A stretch of DNA of 64,000 nucleotides from positions 1,741,001-1,805,000 of the forward strand of contig NZ_RJUU01000001.1 in the NCBI RefSeq assembly GCF_003751445.1, written 5' to 3'. This stretch comes from Streptomyces sp. 840.1. GTDB lineage: Bacteria > Actinomycetota > Actinomycetes > Streptomycetales > Streptomycetaceae. The notes beneath the pieces were generated by a model. The model did not search any database, was not told the origin of the DNA, and saw nothing but the letters and a program-made list of their open reading frames with translations. Position numbers and translations under genes: made by a program. Shown in pieces: positions 42,070 to 50,440 of the stretch. Each line of letters begins with the position of its first letter. Position 1 is the first letter of the stretch.

Positions 42070-42990
42070 CTACCGGCCCAGCAGCCGCCGTACGGTCTCG
42101 GCCTGCTCCGGCACCAGCCGCCGAGCCCCGTCCTCGGCACCCCAGCACGCGTTCTGCAGCACCCGCCCCAGCGTCCACGCCCGCGCCCGCCCCCGGTCGA
42201 GACCCAGCGCCGCCGTCAGCAGATCGAACCGCCACTCCACCGCGTCCGCGTCGAACCGGTCGGCCAGCGCCGGCAGCAGCTCGAACCCCGGATCACCGGC
42301 CAGCGGCTTCGGGTCGATCGCCACCCACCTCACGTCCGCCTCCGCCGCCCCCGCACCCGGCCCGGCCAGCACATTGCCGAAGTGCAGGTCCCAGTGGAGC
42401 AACCGGTCCCCCGGCTCCCCCGCCACCTCGCGCACCGCCGCCGCACAGTCCGCCAGCAGCCGCCGCTCCCGCGCATCCACGAGCAGACCCGCCGCCCCCG
42501 GCGCCGCCGCCAGCAGCCGCGCCGCCACCTCGCCCAGCCCCCGCAGGCCGCTCCCCGCCGGAGCCCGCACCGCCGTCAGCCCCGCCAGGAGACCGGCGAC
42601 GACCCGCACCGCGTCGCGCGCGTCGGGCACACCCGAGAGCGGACGCAGCCCGTCCAGCCGCTCCAGCAGCATCGTCCCCGTCGCCGGGTCGTGCTCCAGC
42701 AGCTCCACCGCACCCGCCGACGCCTCGCCCCACACCCGCAGCGCGAGCGGCTCCCCCGCCGTCTCCGCGTCCACCGCCTGCAGCTTCAGCGCGGCCGGGC
42801 GCCCGTCCGCCACCCGCACCACCGGCAGCACCAGCGCGCACACCCCGTACAGCGCCCCGCCGTCCCGGCGCAGCCCCCACCGCTCCAGGAACTCCGCGGC
42901 CAGCCCCGGCAGCGCGGCCAGGAACGCCCGCCCGGCCTCACCGTTGTACTTGGACTGGGTGGCGATCAGCGCATCCGGAATGTCAATCAC
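42070..42990 (-). CDS. aminoglycoside phosphotransferase family kinase, APH(6)-like
   Basis: A 306-residue small-molecule kinase. The catalytic loop is LLHWDLHFGNVLAG (HxDxxxxN) and the metal Asp is in VAIDPKPLAGDP, the pattern of the APH(6)/streptomycin kinase and hydroxyurea-kinase group. Whether it confers resistance is unknown; many streptomycete homologues do not. The GTG start at 42990 (VIDIPDAL) is chosen; the frame is open to 43038. GNAT and APH genes are adjacent and same-strand, 34 nt apart. Confidence 0.85.
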   Translation of the reverse strand: MIDIPDALIATQSKYNGEAGRAFLAALPGLAAEFLERWGLRRDGGALYGVCALVLPVVRVADGRPAALKLQAVDAETAGEPLALRVWGEASAGAVELLEHDPATGTMLLERLDGLRPLSGVPDARDAVRVVAGLLAGLTAVRAPAGSGLRGLGEVAARLLAAAPGAAGLLVDARERRLLADCAAAVREVAGEPGDRLLHWDLHFGNVLAGPGAGAAEADVRWVAIDPKPLAGDPGFELLPALADRFDADAVEWRFDLLTAALGLDRGRARAWTLGRVLQNACWGAEDGARRLVPEQAETVRRLLGR

Positions 42991-43023
42991 GTCCCCGATC
43001 GTAGGAGCGTGCGTCAATCGGAT

Positions 43024-43698
43024 ATGACCCCGAGCCACCCCGCCCCGCCCACGCGGCCCCGCCCGGCACCCGTCACGTGGCTCCGCGGCGCCGGCTCATG
43101 GATCCGCAGCGCCCCCGGCACGTACGTCTGGCTGCTGGTCCTCTTCGTCACCACCGTCATCGTCCACCAGATGTCACCGGACTTCGAGGAGGACTTCCTC
43201 CGCCAGCGCTCCACCAACATCCACGAGCTGTCCCAGAACCCCGTACGCGTCCTGATCAGCAGCGCGTTCTGGATCGACGGCGGCCAATGGCTCCCCTACG
43301 CCGTGCTCTACACCGTCTTCCACGCCCCCGCCGAACGCCGCCTCGGCACCCTGCGCTGGCTCACCGTCGTCGCCGCCGCGCACATCCTCGCCACCCTCGT
43401 CAGCGAGGGCGTGCTGGCCTGGGCCATCCGGCACGGCCACGCGCCCGAGACCGCCGCGAACACCCTGGACGTCGGCGTCAGTTACGCACTCGCGGGCGTC
43501 GTCACCGTCCTCACCTACTACATCCCGCGCCCCTGGCGGTACGTCTACCTCTTCGCCGTCCTCGTCATCTACGGCGTCCCCCTGGTCACCGGCGCCAACT
43601 TCACCGACGTCGGCCACTTCACCGCGGCACTCATCGGCCTCGGCTGCTACCCACTGACCCGCCGCCACCACAAGACGAAACCGCCCCCCGCCCAGTAA
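43024..43698 (+). CDS. rhomboid-like membrane protein
   Basis: A 224-residue integral membrane protein with about five helices (TYVWLLVLFVTTVIV, WLPYAVLYTVFHAPAERRLG, WLTVVAAAHILATLVSEG, YALAGVVTVLTYYI, YVYLFAVLVIYGVPLV). The HAPAERRLG loop, the later DVGVSYALAG and the final DVGHFTAALIGLG resemble rhomboid-fold proteins. The GxSG serine of active rhomboids reads GVSY, so protease activity is not assured. The ATG at 43024 has AGGAG only at 17 nt. It is divergent from the APH gene. Confidence 0.72.
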   Translation: MTPSHPAPPTRPRPAPVTWLRGAGSWIRSAPGTYVWLLVLFVTTVIVHQMSPDFEEDFLRQRSTNIHELSQNPVRVLISSAFWIDGGQWLPYAVLYTVFHAPAERRLGTLRWLTVVAAAHILATLVSEGVLAWAIRHGHAPETAANTLDVGVSYALAGVVTVLTYYIPRPWRYVYLFAVLVIYGVPLVTGANFTDVGHFTAALIGLGCYPLTRRHHKTKPPPAQ

Positions 43699-43774
43699 CG
43701 TCCAGCCACGCAGAACACCGCACTCCACACCGCGCCGCACATCCGGCGCCGGCCACACGGACAGCAGGGGCAAC

Positions 43775-45175
43775 ATGAGCACCGTCAGCACAGTCAACGG
43801 CGGCATATCCTTCTGGTACGCGGACCAGGGCACCCCCCTCCCCCGCGAACCCCTGCCCGGCGACGCCACCGCCGACATCTGCATCATCGGCGGCGGATAC
43901 ACCGGCCTGTGGACGGCGTACTACCTCAAGAAGGCCGTCCCCTTCCTCAACATCACCGTCCTGGAAGCCAAGTTCTGCGGCTACGGAGCCTCCGGCCGCA
44001 ACGGCGGCTGGCTCTACAACGGCATCGCCGGCCGCGACCGCTACGCGAAGCTCCACGGGCACGAGGCGGCCGTCCGCCTCCAGAAGTCGATGAACGACAC
44101 CGTCGCCGAGGTCATCCGCGTCGCGGACGAGGAGAAGATCGACGCGGACATCCACCGGGGCGGCGTCCTCGAAGTCGCCTGCACCCCGGCGCAGCTCGCC
44201 CGCCTGAAGGACTTCCACTCCGTGGAGATCGCCTTCGGTGAGACCGACCGCACCCTGCACGGCGCCCGCGAGACCGCCGAACGCGTCCGCGTCACCGGGG
44301 CCATCGGCTCCAGCTGGACCCCGCACGGCGCCCGCCTGCACCCCGCGAAACTCGTCAAGGGCCTCGCCGACGTCGTGGAGGCGCTCGGCGTCACGATCCA
44401 CGAGTCGACCCCCGTCACCGAGATCAAGCCCAAACACGCCGTCACCCCCTACGGCACGGTCCGCGCCCCGTACATCCTGCGCTGCACCGAGGGCTTCACG
44501 GCGGGCATCAAGGGCCAGAAGCGGACCTGGCTCCCGATGAACTCCTCCATGATCGTCACCGAGCCGCTGTCGGAGTCCCTCTGGGACACCATCGGCTGGG
44601 ACGGCCGCGAGACCCTCGGCGACATGGCCCACGCGTACATGTACGCCCAGCGCACCGCCGACGACCGCATCGCCCTGGGCGGCCGCGGCATCCCCTACCG
44701 CTACGGCTCGGCCACCGACAACGACGGCCGCACCCAGCCCGCCACCATCGAGGCCCTGCGCGACCTGCTCGTCCGCCTCTTCCCCACCACCGCGGGCACC
44801 CGCGTCGCCCACGCCTGGTCCGGGGTGCTCGGCGTCCCGCGCGACTGGTGCGCCACCGTCACGCTGGACCGCTCCACCGGCCTCGGCTGGGCGGGCGGGT
44901 ACGTCGGCTCCGGCGTCGCCACCACCAACCTCGCCGCCCGCACCCTGCGCGACCTGATCCAGCAGGACTCGGGCCAGGGCGGCCCCACCGAGCTCACCGC
45001 CCTGCCCTGGGCCAACCACAAGGTCCGCCGCTGGGAACCGGAACCCCTGCGCTGGCTCGGCGTCCACAGCATGTACGCCGCCTACCGCGCCGCCGACCGC
45101 CGCGAACTCACCTCACCCCGCGCGGGGACCGACCCCCTCGCGAAGATCGCGGACCGGCTGGCCGGGCGGGGCTGA
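43775..45175 (+). CDS. FAD-dependent DAO-family oxidoreductase
   Basis: A 466-residue flavoprotein of the D-amino-acid oxidase/glycine oxidase fold. It has ICIIGGGYTGLWTAYYLKK near residue 35, LEAKFCGYGASGRNGGWL as the flavin-contact motif, and a C-terminal GWAGGYVGSGVATTNLAARTL. The SGRNGG pattern is shared with gamma-glutamylputrescine oxidase (PuuB)-like enzymes, so an amine substrate is likely. AGGGG lies about 6 nt before the ATG. It is followed by the CIS-cargo-like gene after 179 bp. Confidence 0.88.
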   Translation: MSTVSTVNGGISFWYADQGTPLPREPLPGDATADICIIGGGYTGLWTAYYLKKAVPFLNITVLEAKFCGYGASGRNGGWLYNGIAGRDRYAKLHGHEAAVRLQKSMNDTVAEVIRVADEEKIDADIHRGGVLEVACTPAQLARLKDFHSVEIAFGETDRTLHGARETAERVRVTGAIGSSWTPHGARLHPAKLVKGLADVVEALGVTIHESTPVTEIKPKHAVTPYGTVRAPYILRCTEGFTAGIKGQKRTWLPMNSSMIVTEPLSESLWDTIGWDGRETLGDMAHAYMYAQRTADDRIALGGRGIPYRYGSATDNDGRTQPATIEALRDLLVRLFPTTAGTRVAHAWSGVLGVPRDWCATVTLDRSTGLGWAGGYVGSGVATTNLAARTLRDLIQQDSGQGGPTELTALPWANHKVRRWEPEPLRWLGVHSMYAAYRAADRRELTSPRAGTDPLAKIADRLAGRG

Positions 45176-45354
45176 GCCGGACCGGGACCGGGTTCGGCCG
45201 CCCGGACGCCCGGACGCCCGACGGACCGTAGGGGCAGCCGAACTGCCCCTCCGGGCAGACCATCGCGCGGGCACGCCGTCCGAAGCACGCGACGCCCTAG
45301 CGTGGCACTGCACTGGTCCCGGCACGGGGGCACGGTCTCGGCTGAGGGGCGTCC

Positions 45355-47052
45355 ATGAAATCCCATGACAGGAAGCGTCCCACCACCCCGGCCGGCCAGG
45401 AGAAGACCGTCCGCGCGACCGCGCCCACCGGCTTGATGGGCGTACAGGCCAGCAGCGGCAACCAGGTGGTGCTGGAGATGATGCGCCGAGGGCACGAGAC
45501 CACCACGGTCCAGCGCACGGGACCCACCGGGCAGGACAGCGCCGAAGCGGCCGAGTCCGCCGGACCGGCGCAGGAGGCGGACCCGAAGGGCAAGGAGATC
45601 ATCGCCCGGCTCAGCCAGTCGATCGAGCAGCACACGACCCAGACGAGTTCCAAGGCGAACGTCTTCGCACCCGGCACCTGGTGGCCCGAGCAATGGATGG
45701 CCAACGGACCCGCCCGGCTGAAGAAGACCCTGAACCGGCGGGTGATGCTGGGCGAGGCGTTCGACGCCCAGGACCTGGACGACATCAGGCAGCTGTCCTC
45801 GGTCAACGCGAAGTGGCTGAAGGATGTGGGCATCGGCACCTACGAGGAGGCCGCCGCATACGCCGAAGGGACGTTCAAGGACTGGTTGCAGCTGGAGGCC
45901 GGCAAGCGCGTGCTGACCGCGACCCTGGCCATCGCGAAGCGTCCCGACATCGTGGCGGACGTGTCCGCCGTCCGCGCACCGACGGACCCCGCCTACACGC
46001 TCGGCCGGTTCATGCTCACCCAGACCGCCGGCACCGCCCCGGACAAACGGGCGAACCTGGAGGCGGAGCGCGACCAGCAGATCCGCGACACCGCCGTGGA
46101 CACGCTCCACCCGGCGGGCATGGACCCCGGGCGCCTGCACGAGGGTTCCGTCCCGGCGGAGGGCACCCCGCTGGGCAAGGACAAGAAGAAGGCCCCCGAC
46201 TACGCCGAGAAGGACGCCCAGGGCCGCGAAATGCTCACCAGGATCCTGCTCGTCCTGCGTCACGGGCTCCAGCTCTACGACCCGGGGAAGAGCCGGCACG
46301 TGGCGGACCACGAACAGGACGTCATCCGCGCGCTGTCCCACGGCGGCCGCGTCAACGTGCGTATCCCCGCACTCAGCTCGAAGGGCGACCCGGCCTACGC
46401 GCTGCCGCACTTCCTGGGCGTGACCAAGAACGCCACCGAGGGCGAGGCCGCAGAGCACGTGTCCGAGCGAAGCTTCGCCACCCACCGCACCGACATCGGC
46501 CCCAACAAGGGCGAGCAGCCGGGTCGTTTCAAGGAGAAGGGCGGCGTCCCGGCGTCCCTCGCGAACAAACTCGCCGTCGGCGCCGCCAGGCCGAAGCTGT
46601 GGGGCCAGGACATCTCCGGCGGCGGACTCGGCTCCAAGGACTGGAACGGCGACATGGTCCTGCCGAACGGCTCGTACGGCCACGTCCTGCTCGTCTACCA
46701 CCGCCCGACCATGGAGAAGGACGGCTCCCTCCAGATCGGCGTCGAGACCATCGCTCCGCACGCCGACAGCCCGGTCGGCTACAAGCACGACTTCCGCTCG
46801 ACCGAGGCCACCTCGAACCCCGAGTCCGTGCTGCACGGCCACAAGAAGGACAAGATCGGCTCCGGCGGCCTCGGCAAGAACGAACGCTACGTCGACCTGC
46901 GGGAGATGGGTACGCGTTCCGACGACGGCTGGCAGGGCTACCTGAACGAGATCAAACAGGAGTGGGACCAGGACCTCGCCCGGACCGAAGACGACCCGGA
47001 CGGGCGCCGCGCGCTCTACGAGCAACTGGTCGGCAAGCGGCCCCCGGCGTGA
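45355..47052 (+). CDS. large orphan protein with CIS-cargo-like N-terminus
   Basis: A 565-residue protein with no signal peptide or membrane helix. Residues 26-46 (GLMGVQASSGNQVVLEMMRR) match the pattern LLxLQxxxGNxAVxxLLR that opens many proteins linked to extracellular or cytoplasmic contractile injection systems and DUF4157 proteins. A VQR follows at 52. The middle is helical and charged. The C-terminal 120 residues (SYGHVLLVYHRP, IGVETIAPHADSPVG, RYVDLREMG) form a separate beta-rich domain of unknown activity that might be the effector part. No sheath, tube or spike genes are seen nearby. A CIS cargo or polymorphic-toxin role is an inference. Confidence 0.6.
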   Translation: MKSHDRKRPTTPAGQEKTVRATAPTGLMGVQASSGNQVVLEMMRRGHETTTVQRTGPTGQDSAEAAESAGPAQEADPKGKEIIARLSQSIEQHTTQTSSKANVFAPGTWWPEQWMANGPARLKKTLNRRVMLGEAFDAQDLDDIRQLSSVNAKWLKDVGIGTYEEAAAYAEGTFKDWLQLEAGKRVLTATLAIAKRPDIVADVSAVRAPTDPAYTLGRFMLTQTAGTAPDKRANLEAERDQQIRDTAVDTLHPAGMDPGRLHEGSVPAEGTPLGKDKKKAPDYAEKDAQGREMLTRILLVLRHGLQLYDPGKSRHVADHEQDVIRALSHGGRVNVRIPALSSKGDPAYALPHFLGVTKNATEGEAAEHVSERSFATHRTDIGPNKGEQPGRFKEKGGVPASLANKLAVGAARPKLWGQDISGGGLGSKDWNGDMVLPNGSYGHVLLVYHRPTMEKDGSLQIGVETIAPHADSPVGYKHDFRSTEATSNPESVLHGHKKDKIGSGGLGKNERYVDLREMGTRSDDGWQGYLNEIKQEWDQDLARTEDDPDGRRALYEQLVGKRPPA

Positions 47053-47148
47053 CACGGGGGCGAGGCCTGCTCGCCCCCGACGGGACACAGGGCGGCTTTC
47101 CGTTTCCGCGCCGTCCTGCCCCGGCAGCCCGGGTGCCTGTGGTGCCGG

Positions 47149-47952
47149 TCAGCCGCTGGCGTGCGCGGTGGCGGCGAGCCAGTGCCGGGCGAGGTCGGTG
47201 TCACCGTCGATCGTGATGCGGGTGGCTTCGTGGCCTGTGAGGGGAAGCCGCCGGGTCAGGGCCAGCAAGAGCGACTGTGCCGGGCCGGTCACCGTCACAT
47301 CGGCCTGCCGTGCCGCGTGGTGCCACGTCGCCCCGTCAGGGCGCCGTTCGACGAGCCAGGCGCCCGCCTGGTCCGCGGTGTCCGTGGCCAGCCATTGCAG
47401 GGTCTGCCCGGTGCCCCGGATGGCGTGGGCGGATTCGGGCCGCTGCATCTCCCAGGTGGGGGAGGTGAGCATCGCGAGGTGGTTACTGATGAGCGCTGCC
47501 GCGATATCCGGGCGGATGCCGACCGGCCGGCCGGCCGCGCCGGCTGCGTCGAAGCCGTGGACGACTGCCTCGTTGAGGGCGCTGGACATCCAGAATCGCG
47601 TACCGGACCGCTGGTCCCCTGCGGCGTTGAACACCGGCGCGTTCAACGCGTCGTCGCTGCACGCGCTCGAGATCCGCTGCGCGGACTGCGCCAGCCACGC
47701 CTGCCACTGGCGGGGGTCGTCGGGAAGCACGGCCATCTCCGTCGGCAGCAGCGCGGGGTCGGTGACGCGCCGCTCGATGATCTCCGCGACCCAGTGCTGG
47801 GACTGGCCCACGTGCTGCACCAGGTCAGTGATGGTCCACCCCGGGGTGGTCGGCACGGCTGCGTCGGGTCCGGCCGCGGATGCGGATTCCGCCAGATGCC
47901 GGGTGTGTTCGACGATCGCTTGCCGGACCTGTTCCGCCTGCAACTCGGTCAT
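47149..47952 (-). CDS. mycothiol-dependent maleylpyruvate-isomerase-family protein
   Basis: A 267-residue DinB-like protein. The N-terminal MDMPI domain has TTPGWTITDLVQHVGQSQHW, with the metal-ligand His of this fold, and a central NEAVVHGFDAA with a second His. The C-terminal half (LATDTADQAGAWLVERRPDG, TVTGPAQSLLLALTRR) is the small SCP2-like domain that often follows. These proteins bind mycothiol, the actinobacterial thiol. The substrate is unknown. GAGGGAAG lies 6 nt upstream of the chosen ATG. Confidence 0.85.
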   Translation of the reverse strand: MTELQAEQVRQAIVEHTRHLAESASAAGPDAAVPTTPGWTITDLVQHVGQSQHWVAEIIERRVTDPALLPTEMAVLPDDPRQWQAWLAQSAQRISSACSDDALNAPVFNAAGDQRSGTRFWMSSALNEAVVHGFDAAGAAGRPVGIRPDIAAALISNHLAMLTSPTWEMQRPESAHAIRGTGQTLQWLATDTADQAGAWLVERRPDGATWHHAARQADVTVTGPAQSLLLALTRRLPLTGHEATRITIDGDTDLARHWLAATAHASG

Positions 47953-48177
47953 GGGATCTTCCCTCTGCATAGGTTCGTTGTGCTGCGTATGACTCAGGAG
48001 GCCGGCCGAACTCATCGGTGGCCCGCGGACCGGATCGGCACCCAGAGGTCAGTCCACCGTCAGCTCATCAGCACGCAGTCACGCCAACGAACCCCCCGCA
48101 GTCGTGGGCAGACGCGGTTGCACTACCAGGGCCGTCAGGCGGATCTTCGCGGGCCCACGTAGATCCGCCGGCAGGCC

Positions 48178-49242
48178 TTAGTCGCCCCCGCCGCCGTCAC
48201 CGCCCCCGCCATCGCCGCCACCGTCGCCGCCACCGGAGTCCCCGCCGTCGCCGCCGTCCGATCCCCAGCCGTCGCCGCCGCCGGGTTCGTTGTCGTCACC
48301 GCCGTTGCCGAGGTTGCTGAACCACGGGCGGTCCCACGAGCTGTCGGCGGCAATCGGCTCGCCCCCGCTGCCCCCGTGCCGGACCGACCGGAACCGTGCG
48401 GTCCCGGTCGTGTCACCTATCCCGAACGCGGCGGCGAAGACGTGGGCCATGACCGCGTCCAGCGGGTCGGCGCTCTCGTGACGCACCGGGGCCAGCGGCC
48501 GCAGCACCGTGTCGGGCGTACGGGCCGGCCTGCGCGGGGGCCGCGCGAGCAGCGCGACACGCTGATCGCCACGCAGCAGCCACGAACTCGTCGCGTCCTC
48601 CCGGCGCAGCACCCAGTGCGCTCCGGCAAGCCGCACCTCGACCACGCTCTTCGACTTGCGCAGCTTCTTCTTCAGTACGAGCTCCGCCGTGGCGTCGCCG
48701 ACGGTCAGGAGCAGGCCCTGGGACGGCTCGGGCACCTCGCCCTGGAAACCGCGGGGCGCCCGTATCCGTACCGCGGGGGCCTGCGGGCCCCACACGTCCA
48801 CGCGCACCAGACGCCGGTCCACGGCGACGGCGACCGGCCCGGCGGGCCCGTCCGCGAACCTCCGCGCGATCCACAGCGGCACGCCCTCCGCCTCCGCCCG
48901 GCCCGCCAGCGCGGCCACCCGCTCGGGGCCGCCGCACAGCCGCACCGCCAGCTCGCCCAGCGCACGGGCGAACTCGGCGGCCTGCCGCACCTTCACCGGG
49001 ACGGTGGTCCCGGTGACCCGGGTCAGCGGAACGGTCCCCGAACCCTCCGGAAGCCGGTCCAGCGGACGCTCGGCCCCACCGCCGCCCAGCCAGCAACCGC
49101 GCAGGTACGCCTCGGCCGTCGCAGCGAGGTTCAGCTCGCCCATCGGCGTGTTCCGGCCGCCCCTGCGCAGCCGCCCCTCGGTCAGCTCCACGGTCTGCGC
49201 GAGCGGATTCCAGGTCCGCTCGCCATAGAGCACCTGGCTCAC
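48178..49242 (-). CDS. hypothetical protein with Gly/Asp-rich tail
   Basis: A 354-residue soluble protein that I do not recognise. The N-terminal 300 residues alternate Arg-rich helices and strands (VAVAVDRRLVRVDVWGPQ, LVLKKKLRKSKSVVEVRLAG, HWVLRREDATSSWLLRGD) without obvious catalytic motifs. The last 45 residues are almost only Gly and Asp (GGDGGDSGGG-type), probably disordered and possibly calcium-binding. GTG start. It is divergent from a small lipoprotein. Confidence 0.72.
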   Translation of the reverse strand: MSQVLYGERTWNPLAQTVELTEGRLRRGGRNTPMGELNLAATAEAYLRGCWLGGGGAERPLDRLPEGSGTVPLTRVTGTTVPVKVRQAAEFARALGELAVRLCGGPERVAALAGRAEAEGVPLWIARRFADGPAGPVAVAVDRRLVRVDVWGPQAPAVRIRAPRGFQGEVPEPSQGLLLTVGDATAELVLKKKLRKSKSVVEVRLAGAHWVLRREDATSSWLLRGDQRVALLARPPRRPARTPDTVLRPLAPVRHESADPLDAVMAHVFAAAFGIGDTTGTARFRSVRHGGSGGEPIAADSSWDRPWFSNLGNGGDDNEPGGGDGWGSDGGDGGDSGGGDGGGDGGGGDGGGGD

Positions 49243-49365
49243 GGCAACCCCCCATGTACGTATGTGTCTCGGCCGAAGACACCCTCACACATGACCGGTC
49301 GCCCACCGGGGGCGGGGACGCACTGCCGCTGCCACGTCCCCCTCGTGCAACCGTAGGATCACGCC

Positions 49366-49827
49366 ATGCCTGCCACCCCGGCCGTCGTCCTTGCCGCCAC
49401 TGCCGTGACCGGCTCGATGCTTACCGGATGCTCCGTCGGCGACACGGCCGGGTGCGGACCGGCTCCGTTGGCGGAGGTCAGCCAGGCCGACCTGTACGGG
49501 AGTTACTCCGGCCCCCACGGGGCACGCCTCGACCTCACCGCCGTCGGCGGCACGTCGGTCACGTTCTCCGTGAAGGACTGGCCCGGGGAGGACGGCACCG
49601 AGATCCTGGCGGAGGACATCCCCACGTTCAACGGTGGTGGGATCTGGAAGCTGCTGAACGCACCGGGACAGGACGGCAAAGTCGGGCTCGGCTTCGACGC
49701 TCGCACCGAACACGCCGGCAGCGACGCCGTCAACGAACTCCTCGTGGGCAGGGAGGACGGGCATCTCGTGCTCTTCGCCAAGCTCGGCGACCCCGATGTG
49801 TGCCGGACCTACGAGCTGGCCCCGTAG
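49366..49827 (+). CDS. small secreted lipoprotein of unknown function
   Basis: A 153-residue protein. The signal peptide (PATPAVVLAATAVTGSMLTGC) ends in an LTGC lipobox with Cys near residue 22. The mature part has two further cysteines (AGCGP and VCRTYEL) that may pair, and beta-rich segments such as ARLDLTAVGGTSVTFSV. I see no catalytic motif and no family. It converges with the thioredoxin-like gene. Confidence 0.75.
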   Translation: MPATPAVVLAATAVTGSMLTGCSVGDTAGCGPAPLAEVSQADLYGSYSGPHGARLDLTAVGGTSVTFSVKDWPGEDGTEILAEDIPTFNGGGIWKLLNAPGQDGKVGLGFDARTEHAGSDAVNELLVGREDGHLVLFAKLGDPDVCRTYELAP

Positions 49828-49867
49828 GCAACGGCGGCCAGACCCACGGGACGCGACGGCGAGGGAC

Positions 49868-50188
49868 TCACAGGCAGGAGTCGAGGAACTCCTGCATCCG
49901 TCCCTTGCTGTTCGCGCCGATCCTCTTGCCGACGACGACGCCCTTCTCGAACAGCAGCATCGCCGGGATCGCGGTCTCCTCGTAGCGGGGAAGCGTCGCC
50001 GGGCTGGAGTCGATGTTGAGGGCCGCCACGGTGAGCCTCCCCGCGTAGTCGACGGAGATCTCCTCCAGCACGGACTTCATCATCTTGCAGGCCCCCGACC
50101 ACTCCGCCCAGAACAGCGCCAGCACCGGGCCGGCGGCGTCGACCACCTTCGCGTCGAACGTGGCGTCGGTGACGGTGACGAGGGCCAT
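49868..50188 (-). CDS. thioredoxin-like protein with WSGAC active site
   Basis: A 106-residue thioredoxin fold of normal length. The usual WCGPC motif reads WSGAC (about residues 30-34), so the nucleophilic first cysteine is Ser and only the resolving Cys remains. Otherwise the fold is intact (LNIDSSPATLPRYEETAIPAMLLFEKG with the cis-Pro). It cannot act as a normal dithiol reductase; a chaperone, glutaredoxin-like or regulatory binding role is possible. GGAG lies 6 nt before the ATG. It is divergent from the acyl-CoA ligase gene. Confidence 0.9.
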   Translation of the reverse strand: MALVTVTDATFDAKVVDAAGPVLALFWAEWSGACKMMKSVLEEISVDYAGRLTVAALNIDSSPATLPRYEETAIPAMLLFEKGVVVGKRIGANSKGRMQEFLDSCL

Positions 50189-50440
50189 GACGGGACTCCG
50201 ATCCGATTCGGGCGGCCGGGGCAGAGGCCGGCCCGCCAAGGGTTTCGCGCGTGGCAGGTGTGTCAAGGGCGCGTACCGGCCGAGCGTGGCCCGAAGCCAT
50301 TCGCGTGCGATCCGGGCGCGATCTGGCGCGATGTGATCTTGCCCCCGCCCGAGGCAGGCGCCGTAGGGTCGCCTCGGCAGCCTGACGTGCACCGCTCGGC
50401 GTACGGGGGTCACGCGTATCGGCGCGAAGGGATCGTCAGG

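Noticed and set aside
43024..43698. Active rhomboid protease
   Set aside because: The catalytic GxSG/His pair is not clearly present (GVSY instead), so only a rhomboid-like fold is proposed.
45355..47052. Calling the gene a specific S. coelicolor CIS effector homologue
   Set aside because: Only the N-terminal pattern and remembered position support it; without a search the identity with any named effector cannot be claimed.
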